Source of the DNA: Lotus japonicus
Taxonomy: Eukaryota; Streptophyta; Magnoliopsida; Fabales; Fabaceae
DNA: 64,000 nt
NCBI RefSeq assembly: GCF_012489685.1
Contig: NC_080044.1
Span: 19,696,369-19,760,368, forward strand
Direction: 5' to 3'
Positions 54,922 through 64,000 of the stretch are shown in pieces (position 1 is the first letter of the stretch; each line of letters opens with the position of its first letter). The notes under the pieces are model-generated. The model saw nothing but the letters and a program-made list of their open reading frames with translations. It searched no databases and was not told the origin of the DNA. Made by a program: the position numbers and the translations under genes.

Positions 54922-55744
54922 CCTTGGAGACGTTGTGGAATAAGAGAAAAAGATATAATGTTAACCTATTTCGAGTTATTGTAACGCTTAGTACCTCTTT
55001 ACTTCGTTTAAACTTTTTGTTTGTATTTTACTTTCAAGTTAACCAATTCAGCTTTACTTCTTTATGTTTTATGCTTGTTTTAGTGTTTTTTAGAGTTTTT
55101 CTCTCTCGTACCCCCCATAGTTCCCTTGTTCCTGAATTACGTCTGATGACATTGATGGTGTGCCTTGTTTAACTAGGACTTTTGCTCAGTTTTTGAACCG
55201 AGGCTTTGTCCACACCGTATTTCCTGTAAGAGCAGGTGTGGCCTCGCCAGTTTTGTCCTGTCAAGGACTTATTGCTGCTTGGGACACAATGGCCATATAG
55301 GTTTACCCAGACTTATGCCTAGTTAGGTTCGCTCGCCCATATTTCGGGGAGGTTTTTAGGATAAGAAGCTTATCCGCACACATCGCCAAAGAGTGACGGC
55401 GAGCTGCGTCGGCTTTTGCGGAGCGATCCCCAGACATCAAGGTCGTGTTGGGATCGCCACCTTCAGGGAATTTTTCCCACCTAGCTCTCGCCACAATTCA
55501 GTGTGATTGAAATTGCTGGATACAATTTTTGTATTTTCAATCAGACGTGATAGTCAACAAACTCCCGAGATGGAGAACAAGAACGTGTCTTTGTTTTTAC
55601 TATTTTAGGCGCTTTGGCCAACAAACTCCCGAAATGGAGAACAAGAATATGCTTCTTTTTTTTTTAACCCTTCAATCTTCGCGAGACGCGCCCAGCTGAT
55701 CATCCTCGCGCCGAAGCCAGCTCTCTGTCAATCCTTTAGCTGTA
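54922..55744. other. Element D region between antisense gene and integrase end
   Basis: Non-coding. A T-rich stretch (54990-55110) may be the 3' end of the antisense transcript. Two copies of CAACAAACTCCCGARATGGA lie about 64 bp apart (55556 and 55620). Confidence 0.5.
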
Positions 55745-55981
55745 TTAGTATTGCAGACTCGCCGTGTTCCAGGAACACGACACTCGCCTTCCGTCTAAGC
55801 TCTCCAGGTGATAAGCCCCCTTTCCTAAGGCCTTCAAAATTTTGTAGGGTCCTTCCCAGATTGGACTCAACTTGTTCCCAGTGTTCCCGGTTCGTTTCTT
55901 AAGCACTAGGTCCCCCTTCTGCATCGCCCTCGGACGTACTTTCGAGTCATACTTCACCGCAGCTCGCTGCTTCATCACAGC
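55745..55981 (-). pseudogene. Element D integrase C-terminus (GPY/F module)
   Basis: The frame reads MKQRAAVKYDSKVRPRAMQ, then GDLVLKKRTGN and LSPIWEGPYKI, the GPY/F-type C-terminal integrase module, and ends with TAA at 55745. No chromodomain follows, as expected for Tat elements. It is separated from the catalytic core by the solo LTR. Confidence 0.85.
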
Positions 55982-57367
55982 TGTAAGACCCAAGATTTTA
56001 AGCTTAGAATAAGTGGAAGAGATTTCCATTCACGATTAGGTTTGACGTATTGAGAAGGGAAACCTGAACAAAAGTTTATTAAAGGAAATATATTTATGAA
56101 GGAGAAAGTTCAGGAAAAGTTTAAAGAATGCATCGTGATCGATAAAAGGTATAGCACGATCGTTATACGCTTAAACCTAGGTCAGAAACCCTAGTATATA
56201 GCTAGTTTTCACTTAAAGTCACGATGGAAATTAATTCCAAAAATCTTCAGAGAAATGTTAGAACTTCTCTTTTTACATATATCACAATCGTTTCGAGGCG
56301 AAACTCTAGGATATACGAACGTCCGATTCCAATCATCGGAAGTTTGCCGAAATTGAAACCCTGGTATTTTAAAACCCTAGAATCAACCGACGATGAAGAC
56401 TTTTTCTATCCGGAGCTTCAAATGAAGATTCTACACGCGTACACCCATTTCTCTTGATGATTTCAATCTTTCTTCAGAAGGAAGTTTTCTATTCCGACAT
56501 TCGATGCAAAAAGTAACTTATCGGGTAAAATAGTTTTTACACCGACTTTGCATTAGCCACCTAAAATACAAGGAAACCTCTGTTGAGTTTTGGCATTATG
56601 TCGCCAAAACCTATCTTAGAATTCATGGAGAATGAAGCCGGAAATATCGGAATCACGAAACTTTCATTTTCCCGCATTTTGCCAACCTCTATATATAGCA
56701 TTAAAAACAAGCCTCGAAAACCAAAAATCATACCGATATTTCTTTGAAGAATTAGAAGATTCAGCAGGGAGAATATCGTGTCTAAAATACGTTGGAATCA
56801 GTAGGAAGAATCGGAAATCGCTCTCATATTTTTATCTTAACTCTATGAGCAAAATCCTCCGATATCTAAACAAATCTGTACCGGTTTACAAAATATCTTC
56901 TCAAAATATCTGTTCATACTTATCCAATCTTGATAAATATCTATTCATACCTATCCAATCTTGATAAATATCTATTCATACTTATCCGATCCTTGCTAAA
57001 TATCTTCCATTTCATTCCCTATATATATATGTTGAAGCTTGAGACAAAACCTCACAAACACACACACACAAGCCGCGGCCAAGAGGAGAGGAGGAGAAGA
57101 AGATTTTCTTGATTTCTTGCTTGATCGTTGATCCGACAGTTGCTACTTCAAGGTGTCGAGGTATAGTCGCTAATCCTTACCTCTGATCGTCTTTTCCATA
57201 GCTTTTCTCTATGTCCTTCTGTACTCTTAGTTTTGAGGTTTTTGCAAAACTATCCTGAATACTTCATTTTTTTATTCTAAACATCTTCCTTACGTGCCCA
57301 AGAGCACTTCTGTCGGATTAGTTTTTCCGTTATGTCGCCGGAACTCCACCGAAATCGAGGTGTTACA
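55982..57367 (+). mobile_element. Internally deleted solo LTR of the chromovirus-like family (1,386 bp)
   Basis: It starts TGTAAGACCCAAG and ends AATCGAGGTGTTACA, with a perfect ACAGC duplication (55977-55981, 57368-57372). It follows the 3.7-kb solo LTR at 39220 up to GTTATGTCGCCGGA, then jumps to the last ~25 bp, so about 2.6 kb is deleted. It also carries extra AT-rich sequence (about 56700-57060) not seen in the larger copy. Confidence 0.9.
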
Positions 57368-57372
57368 ACAGC

Positions 57373-58521
57373 CTCTCTGATGCGAGCCTCATCGTGTGTT
57401 TCCGATAACAAATCTAACTCCACCCCCATGTTGGAAGAATTCTCGCCCTCAAACCGCAGCGCTGTTCGCCAAGAACTGTTGTCTATTTCTATGGGCAACA
57501 TAGAGTCCGCCCCATAGGCCATCCTGAATGGAGTTTCCCCAGTGGTTGAGTGTTGCGTTGTGTTGTGGGACCAGATTACAATCGGGAGTTCGTCCAACCA
57601 GGCTCCCTTCGCCTCCGAGAGTCGGCGCTTCACACCCCGCAGGATTACCTTATTTGCTGACTCTGCTTGCCGGTTAGTTTGAGGATGTTCCACTGAAGAG
57701 AACCTTCTCTGAATACCCATCTCTTCGCAGAATTCTCTTGTTTAGTTACTTGCAAACTGTGTCCCACTATCTAAAACGATCGCCCTTGGTACCCCGAACC
57801 GGCATACGATTCTTTTCCAGTAAAAACTTACGATCTTGGCTGCAGTAATGCTTGCGAGGGGTTTGGCTTCCACCCATTTGGTGAAGTAGTCCACCGCTAC
57901 GAGGATGAACTTCATTTGTGACCTAGCGGTGGGGAAAGGTCCGACGAGGTCAACTCCCCACATGGCGAAGGGCCATGGGGAGCTGATCGTGGCCAATTGT
58001 TCCGGCGGGTCCCTGGGCAAGTCTGCAAATACTTGACACTTTTCGCATTTCTTCACGAATTATGCATAGTTTTTCCTTATCGTGGGCCAGTAAAAACCCG
58101 CTCTGAGGACTTTGCTTGCCAGAGACCTTCCTCCGATGTGGCTAGCGCAAACCCCCCCGTGAACCTCTGCCATAACAGCCTCATACTTCCCAGGTGGAAG
58201 ACACCTCAAGAGGGGCGAACTAAATCCTCGTCGAAAGAGTATCCCATCGAGTAACGTGTAGTGTCCCGCCTCTCTCCTTTGTTCCTTTGAGTACTTCACT
58301 ACCTCACTTGGCTCTCCCGCCAAGATATCTACGATGGGGTCCATCCAAGTTTCTTGGCGGTCAATTGAGGCTACCAACTCTCCTTCTATGCTAGGATTGG
58401 CGAGCGTCTCTTGGATCACACTTCGATTATTTCCAGGTTTCCGAGTGCTTGCCAATTTTTCTAGGGCGTCCGCCCTTTGATTCTGCGCCCTTGGCACGAA
58501 CTCAACTACGACCTCTTGCAA
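57373..58521 (-). pseudogene. Element D integrase core
   Basis: Zinc-site KKCEKCQVF (near 58045) and the catalytic segments WGVDLVGPF (near 57970), LDSGTQF (near 57760) and EHPQTNRQAE (near 57690) are visible. In the second segment the usual Asn after Asp is Ser. In-frame stops at 58057-58059 (TAA) and 57739-57741 (TAA, where element A has CAA Gln) break it. Confidence 0.85.
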
Positions 58522-59223
58522 TCAACCCATCAGTAGTCGTACGCGCTCCAAATATTTTATCAAGGTCGGTTCCTTCATCTGGAATTCCCCATTTACTTGG
58601 TTTTCCACTAGCAGCGAGTTCGTTCTAACCAGAAAATTGTCGATTTGCACCTCAATTGCTAGCTTCAGACCTGCGATCAGAGCCTCATATTCTGCACGAT
58701 TATTGCTGGCTTTAAACTGGAATCTGAGGGACTGCTCTAATACTAACTCCTCAGGCCCTTGTAGCGTGACCCCTGCTCCACTTCCGTTGTCGTTCGACGA
58801 CCCATCAACAAACAACGTCCATTGCGTGCTCACCCTCTCACCGTCTTCGGGCGTTAACTCTACCACAAAATCAGCTAAAGTCTGCGCTCCGACCTTCCCC
58901 CTTTTGTCATATTGCAAACCGTATTCCGATAACTCAACTGACCACGCGATGAGTCTTCCTGACAAATCTGGCTTCTGCAACACCTGTCTCAGAGGAAGAT
59001 CAGTCCTTATTTTTACATGAAAGCTTTGAAAGTAAGGTGTTAAGCGTCTGGCGATAACGAGGATGGCGAGCGCCGCCTTTTCTATCTTCTGATACCTGAT
59101 TTCCGCCCCTTGAAGTGTATGACTTACAAAGTAAACTATTTTTTGTTCTCCGTCTACCTCCTAGAGGATTACCGAGCTGATCGCACGATCGCTGACGGAA
59201 AAATACAAGTGCAAAGGAAAACC
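58522..59223 (-). pseudogene. Element D RNase H
   Basis: FVDGSSNDNGSGAGVT (near 58810) and ASNNRAEYEALIAGLK (near 58700) mark the RNase H. Stops are TAG at 59161-59163 and 59224-59226, both at places where element A has CAG, and TGA just at the end near 58522. Confidence 0.85.
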
Positions 59224-60700
59224 CTAGACAGGCTTCGATAGAGCGGGAGGTGCGGGCAACATCTCTTTAAGGCGGTTAAAAGCTTCTTCGCACTCTGAAC
59301 TCCATTCAAACGCCGCGTTCTTCTTGAGGCATTTGAAGAACGGGACCGATTTGTCGCCCGAATGAGGGAGAAACCTGGATAGGGCCGCAATCCGCCCCGT
59401 CAGGCGCTGTACCTCCTTCACATTACTTGGGATTTTCATTTCCTGGATCGCCTTACACTTATCTGGATTGATCTCAATTCCTCTCGACGTAATCATGAAG
59501 CCTAAGAACTTCCCGCCCTGTATACCAAAAGAACACTTCTCCGGATTGAGCCTCATGTTATGCTTTCGGAGCCTGCCGAAAGCTTCTGTTAAATCCTCGT
59601 GATGGCTTGAACCCAAAACTGACTTTACGATCATATCATCAACGTATACCTCCATGTTCCTTCCTATTTGGCCCTCAAATACCCTATCCATCAACCGCTG
59701 ATACGTCGCCCCCGCATTCTTCAATCTGGAGGGCATGGTATGATAACATTAGTTTACCCTGGCGGTCATAAAGGTCGTTTTATCTTCATTTGACGGGTGC
59801 ATCTTGATCTGGTGATATCCCGAATAGGCATCCATCAGACTCAGCAGCTCATTTCCGGACGCCCCATCCACTAACTTGTCTATGCTTGGTAATGGGTAAG
59901 AATCTTTTGGACATGCCTTGTTCAGGTCTGTGTAGTCCACTCACATTCGCCATTTCTCATTCGCCTTCTTTACCATCACCACATTCGCCAGCCAGGTAGG
60001 ATACTTAATTTCCCAGATAAAGTCTGCCGCCAGTAATTTGTTTACCTCTTGTTGGATTGCTTTCTCCTTTTCATCGCCCATTCGTCGGCTTGTCTGGGTC
60101 ACTGGTTTAATTCCTGGATTCAGCGCCAGCCTGTGGCAAATGAAGTCCGGGTCTATTCCTGGCATGTCCTTGTGACTCCAAGCAAAAAGATCCAAATTCT
60201 CGCCCAACAACTTTGATAATCTCTGTTCTTGGACCTCAGTCAGTCTGGTCCCTATTTTGAGCACTTTCTCGCCAAATTTTAGTTCCTTGGTTTCCTCAAT
60301 TGGCGTGGGCCTGCTGACTCGCCCTTCGCCCCTTGGATCTAGGTTTTCTTCCGGCGCCTCGACCTCGTTGCATCGGTGTCCTACCGAGGCGCTCCTTTTC
60401 GCGTACCGATCTACCGCGTTGCAGTAGCACTCCCTTGCAGTCTTCTGGTCCACAACAACTCTCCCAATTCGTCCATTTGGCAAAGGATATTTAACCGCCA
60501 AATGTGTCGTCGAGATCACGGCGCATAGTCGGTTTAAGGTGTTTCTGCCAATTATCATGTTGTCAGATCCCTCCGCTCCTAGGATTAAGTATCTCACCTT
60601 CAACCCTCCAGCTATCTCACCTCGCGCTGCAACGTGCGGCATTCCTCTGTGACGTGGCCCATGGCCTGGTGATAGGCGCACCATTCACATCCCGATTTGC
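59224..60700 (-). pseudogene. Element D protease remnant and reverse transcriptase
   Basis: The right part begins just after a junction with KVRYLILGAEGSDNMIIGRN, the C-terminal half of the protease; its active-site motif is deleted. Then come the linker (LLGENLDLFAWSHKDMPGID), RT fingers (YTDLNKACPKDSYPLPSIDK) and palm with YVDDMIVKS intact (near 59640). Stops at 59941-59943 (TGA for a Cys codon in A) and 59749-59751 (TAA for Tyr) interrupt it. Confidence 0.85.
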
Positions 60701-61088
60701 CGCTCATTCGTGTCGCTCGCGGTTCCCGGAGATTCTCTGCTTCTTACAATCTGTCCAAGCACGCCAGCTTTCCTTTTGGAGACGAATTCCTCCACTCCCT
60801 CGAGGATTTCCAATAGCTTTTCCTCTGCAATGTCCAAAGCTCCGCAACTGTATTCGCCCTTCGGACCTCCGTGTCCTGCTGCTTTAGGCGACTATTGACG
60901 TCGCGAATCAGCCACCTCCAATCCTTGTGAGCGTCCAACGGCTGAGGTGATGGCGGTCCTTCTCCTGAAGGTTCCAACAAGGAGACTGAGGATTCTGCTT
61001 CCTCACCGCGCCGCCTTCCATACGCGCGGCGCGAATCACGCGCGTGTTTCATCCTTCTTTTACTTCGTCGATGTTGCACTTCCATCAA
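60700..61088 (-). pseudogene. Element D gag remnant with internal deletions
   Basis: An N-terminal piece starts at 61088 (MMEVQHRRSKRRMK). After a break, a knuckle WCAYHQAMGHVTEEC (near 60695-60650) equivalent to CEFHRSAGHGTDDC of A is followed directly by the protease C-terminus. The capsid region (roughly A residues 110-400) and the protease active site (A residues 440-630) are therefore gone, with frame changes at the joins. Confidence 0.75.
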
Positions 61089-61209
61089 GTGTCACTAGCG
61101 AATCAAGAATTTAACCGAAAATCGAGAAACCAAAGAGAATTTCACGGAAAATCGAACTTCTTTCAGCCAAATCACAATCCACGTAGTCCGGGAATCGAAA
61201 TCTACCGTT

Positions 61210-61226
61210 CCCCACAGACGGCGCCA
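61210..61226 (-). other. Element D primer-binding site
   Basis: Minus strand TGGCGCCGTCTGTGGGG, identical to that of element A and two bases inside the LTR. Confidence 0.75.
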
Positions 61227-61228
61227 AA

Positions 61229-61627
61229 TGTTCTATCCATGAACATTGAGATGAGGTATAGTACCTAGAGTGTAAGGAACGTGATGTGAGATTCCTAGAG
61301 AGAATGAGAGCGTAACCGCTTTAGAGAGAGAAAGTAACTGAATTTCAGTCTTGTTACTTCTCAAATGAGCTAAGAGTCCTTTACAATTGGTATTCATCCC
61401 CTATTTATATATGTGGAGTTGGGCTTGGCGCCTCTAACCCTTCCTAATGGGCCGGTTGGGCCTCTGGGAGGAGGCCCAAGTCCCTGGTCCGCTCGTCGCC
61501 CTAAGCTGGCGCTCCTGGCCGAGGGACCCGGGGGTCTCGTCCAGTCCAAGTTGAGGTTCTTGTTGGGCTGAAGCGGCCAACAGACTTATGGGCTATGTTT
61601 TTGGGCCTAGAAGGTTGATCCATAACA
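61229..61627 (-). repeat. Element D 5' LTR (399 bp)
   Basis: On the minus strand it starts TGTTATGGATC and ends ATAGAACA (TGTT...AACA inverted ends). TATAAATA lies at 61409-61402. The adjacent TATAC (61628-61632) would be the target duplication, but its partner is outside or lost. Confidence 0.85.
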
Positions 61628-62179
61628 TATACATTTATGAAAAAGTTGATTGTATAAGGTAATGTGAAATTCAGTTGTAAAATATCATAATTGATTATAT
61701 TCAACACAAAAGCTACTTTGACTAGCTTCTAGCCGATTTGATTGTGAGGTTAAATAAAATCTCCAAATAACTCCCAAACATCTTTATTGTCATGGGAGTT
61801 GATTTTATATTATCATAATTGATTTTGAGGTTCTCTAACAATGAAAACATACACTAAGTACTGTTGTATGCCTGACCACAATCACTCACCTATTTTGGTC
61901 CACATTTCAAAATACACATATACTACCTTATCATTATGTCAAATTTAATATGCTTCCGACTCTGGTATCAGAGTCCGGTCCCGTGAGGGATTAGGGTCTC
62001 TGGTTGATATAGTGAATTTTCTTAATAAAAGCCAGTTTTCTGAGGGATTAGTATAAGGATAGTGTGAGTTACCCCTGCAGTCTAGTGGTCCCGGCAGTAA
62101 AGCCTTGGATAGGTAGTGAGCCCGTTGGTTTAGCTAGATTGGGAAGAAGCACGAACCCTGGTACAAACCTCATTAAAAT
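61628..62179 (+). other. Caulimovirid-type leader with Met-tRNA primer site
   Basis: An AT-rich stretch leads to TGGTATCAGAG (61963-61973), the initiator Met-tRNA primer motif used by plant pararetroviruses. About 205 bp of less AT-rich leader follow (CCGGTCCCGTGAGGGATTAG), then the first viral frame. The first ~330 bp may be host DNA or viral non-coding sequence. Confidence 0.6.
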
Positions 62180-63007
62180 ATGGCAAGATTAATTAAAACC
62201 TTAAGTGAGACAAGCTTGGGAAAACCTAATAATAAAATGATAATCCAACCTTCAGCCTCTAGTACCGAGGAGATCAATAGATTGTCTCAACAAGAACTAG
62301 AAATAGCCTCTATAGAAAGAGCCCTTCAAAATTGGTCAATACCCATAGTCAAGAAAAAAGAAATTTACAAACAACATACTTTGTTCAATAGGTCTGACGA
62401 CTCTATTTTTACAATAGAGTGTTGTCAACATAGTTCTGATCACAAGAGTACCATAAAATTGTTAAATGAAGATATTTTAGATCAACATGTAAAAAATGGA
62501 TATAATTTCATTCACATAGGTTTAGTGCAAGTAGCTGCAAAACCTAATTTCCGACTAGGAATCAATTCTCCAATAATTGTCATGTTGAGAGACATGAGAT
62601 TGTTAAAACCAAAATATTCTTTAATTGCCGTTTTAGAATCAAACCTTCATGATGGTCCTGTTTTCTTCAACTGTTATCCAAACTATGCCATGAATTTACA
62701 AAACAGTTGGACTAAAAATGCTTTGCAACTAGATTTGTTGGCAAATGATGACATATTTGAAGAAGAAAGTGATCTTTTTTCAATAATATATAGAGTTTAT
62801 TATAAAGTTTCAAAAATTAATTATAATTTGAAAGCCTTAAGATCATCACCAAAACAAGAAACTGTTATGTTAGAACCAAATCTAAAGAGATCTTCAGTAG
62901 AAGTTCCGAAGAAGCTTACTCATGATGAAATTATGAGTAAGGTTCCTGAAGAATGGGTATTCAAGAACTCTTTACCTCAACCAAAAGTTCATAATATACA
63001 AGTATGA
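62180..63007 (+). CDS. Endogenous caulimovirid movement protein region
   Basis: A 275-residue frame starts at the first ATG after the leader. Residues about 100-215 resemble caulimovirid movement proteins of the 30K superfamily: a HIGLVQV strand (112-118) and the hallmark Asp in Leu-Arg-Asp (136-138), then VLESNLHDGPVFFNC about 12 residues on. Such proteins enlarge plasmodesmata to let virus pass between cells. The frame closes at a TGA (63005-63007), but the same frame stays open for the remaining 993 bases. In related viruses this protein is often the N-terminal part of a polyprotein, so the TGA is probably a nonsense change in an integrated copy. The genus (petuvirus-, florendovirus- or solendovirus-like) cannot be fixed without the polymerase. 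Confidence 0.75.
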   Translation: MARLIKTLSETSLGKPNNKMIIQPSASSTEEINRLSQQELEIASIERALQNWSIPIVKKKEIYKQHTLFNRSDDSIFTIECCQHSSDHKSTIKLLNEDILDQHVKNGYNFIHIGLVQVAAKPNFRLGINSPIIVMLRDMRLLKPKYSLIAVLESNLHDGPVFFNCYPNYAMNLQNSWTKNALQLDLLANDDIFEEESDLFSIIYRVYYKVSKINYNLKALRSSPKQETVMLEPNLKRSSVEVPKKLTHDEIMSKVPEEWVFKNSLPQPKVHNIQV

Positions 63008-64000
63008 GAACTAATTCAAGAAGGAACAAACCTAACTCTAAGGATGAATAGATCAAATTCATTTGCTATTAGAACTCCTGAACAATTATATAAGGTAGAT
63101 ATCCCAAGGTCCTCTGTATCCTCGACAGAGTCAACAATAAAACTTAAAGGGTTAGACAATAGTTTTCCAAACCTCTCCCAACCGGTTTATCAAACCCATC
63201 CAGATTCCCCTGAATACTCTCCAACTGCTTCCAAGGTTTTAAACACATTAACAAGAGATTACCCTTTTCAAATTGACAAGAAATGGATTAAAGAAGACTT
63301 TTTAGCAGGTTACAATAAGCCAAAAAGAGATTGGTATTTTGCAACCTTTTCAAAAGAAGAGACAGAAAATTATAGGATACTGTATTACCAATCTATGGAA
63401 GATCAAGAGCTTAACTATTACTTCTTTGACTGGTTTGAATCCTTTTGTATCGAAAATCAAATTGATTATCATTTTTCAAAAGAAGTTAATCCGTTAGGAA
63501 AAATAAGTTCAACCTGGAAAACTGTTCAAGATAAGGAAATAGTTTCGGAATATCCACCCCAAGAAGGAGTAAAAATCCAAGTGGGAAATCTAGAAGTTAA
63601 AGCTTCTCCTTACAAAAAGATAAGTAAAGAAGGAATAGTCGATAAAGAAGATATTGGTAAAATTCATCAACAAATGAATTATTCAAACCTTATGTTAACT
63701 ACCATGACAAAACAATTAACGAGGATAGAGTCAAAAGAAGAAAAAGATATTTCTAAATTTCCTATCCTTTCCATGACTGGAAAAGGTTTACAAAGCCCAA
63801 TTCTAAAAGTCCCTAGTTGTACAAAAGAAGACCTAAGATCAATAAAGATTTCAAAAACCCAAGACTTGGAAGATATTAAACTAAAATTGCAAAAACTTAC
63901 TTTGAAGGATTCAACAGTAAATCATCTTGAAAAAGAAGATTTATCGATTAATAAGATAAAGGGAAACCAACAACATTATCCCAAACTTAGGAATTATTAC
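63008..64000 (+). pseudogene. Caulimovirid polyprotein continuation, runs off the window
   Basis: The frame of the preceding movement protein continues for 331 codons without a stop to the window edge. A central segment rich in Trp/Tyr/Phe (about 63330-63480; WYFATFSKEE, then FFDWFESF) is followed by Lys/Glu/Ile-rich sequence. By position this should be the linker or start of the coat-protein region of a polyprotein, but no coat-protein zinc knuckle, protease or RT has been reached. It lies downstream of the TGA at 63005 and would not be translated from the upstream start. Confidence 0.6.

Larger units (their letters stand above)
52890..61627 (-). mobile_element. Element D: Tat-lineage Ty3/gypsy retrotransposon with antisense gene, 3' end lost
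   Basis: On the minus strand: LTR (61627-61229), primer site, deleted gag/protease, RT, RNase H, integrase (split by a solo LTR), then a 2.9-kb downstream region carrying a gene on the opposite strand. At 52889 it meets the B LTR, and its 3' LTR is not in the window. It is related to element A throughout pol but far more decayed. Confidence 0.85.

Noticed and set aside
61963..61973. TGGTATCAGAG as part of a tRNA gene
   Set aside because: It is a primer-binding motif; no cloverleaf sequence is present. The same holds at 27653.

Overview
This window looks like a repeat-dense stretch of a plant nuclear genome, most likely a legume. The evidence is nested LTR retrotransposons of typical plant lineages (Tat and chromovirus Ty3/gypsy, Sirevirus-type Ty1/copia), plant MITEs, an endogenous caulimovirid, long AT-rich intergenic DNA, and one plant-type intron-containing gene remnant. 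The legume placement rests on a general impression of the repeats and of that gene, and is an inference. No intact host gene, rRNA, tRNA or CRISPR array is visible.

Layout. 1-5.6 kb: element A, a minus-strand Tat-lineage Ty3/gypsy element cut by the window edge; its gag-pol frame is open except for one stop. 5.6-8.6 kb: a LINE RNase H relic split by a 747-bp hAT MITE, then three tandem copies of a ~392-bp inverted-repeat MITE. 8.6-17.6 kb: AT-rich DNA with Helitron-like termini, degenerate tandem repeats and GATA-type microsatellites. 17.6-19.8 kb: a plant gene relic on the minus strand with three stops in one otherwise intact frame and a small MITE at its stop codon. 20.9-35.8 kb: an old, decayed minus-strand Tat element (E) split by element F, a very young 10,897-bp non-autonomous chromovirus-like element. 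F has 3,743-bp LTRs that differ at one base I could find, and a TCAAT target duplication. 35.8-52.9 kb: a minus-strand Sirevirus (B) carrying a 3,742-bp solo chromovirus LTR (TSD CCAAT) and a plus-strand gag-only Sirevirus derivative C (TSD CATCT). 52.9-61.6 kb: a second Tat element (D, minus), with an antisense accessory gene on the plus strand, a deleted solo LTR (TSD ACAGC), a deleted gag/protease and many stops. 61.6-64 kb: an endogenous caulimovirid starting with a Met-tRNA primer site and a movement-protein frame, running off the window.

How the parts relate. The nesting gives a relative order: E is older than F; B is older than both C and the solo LTR inside it; D is older than the solo LTR inside it. 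The two young gag-only elements (C and F) lack working pol, so they must have been copied by enzymes supplied in trans. B has lost the outer 15 bp of one LTR and has no matching target duplication; its flanks belong to two different Tat copies (E and D), which implies a rearrangement there. All boundaries were read by eye from the bases. Family names come from motif recognition, not from any database search.
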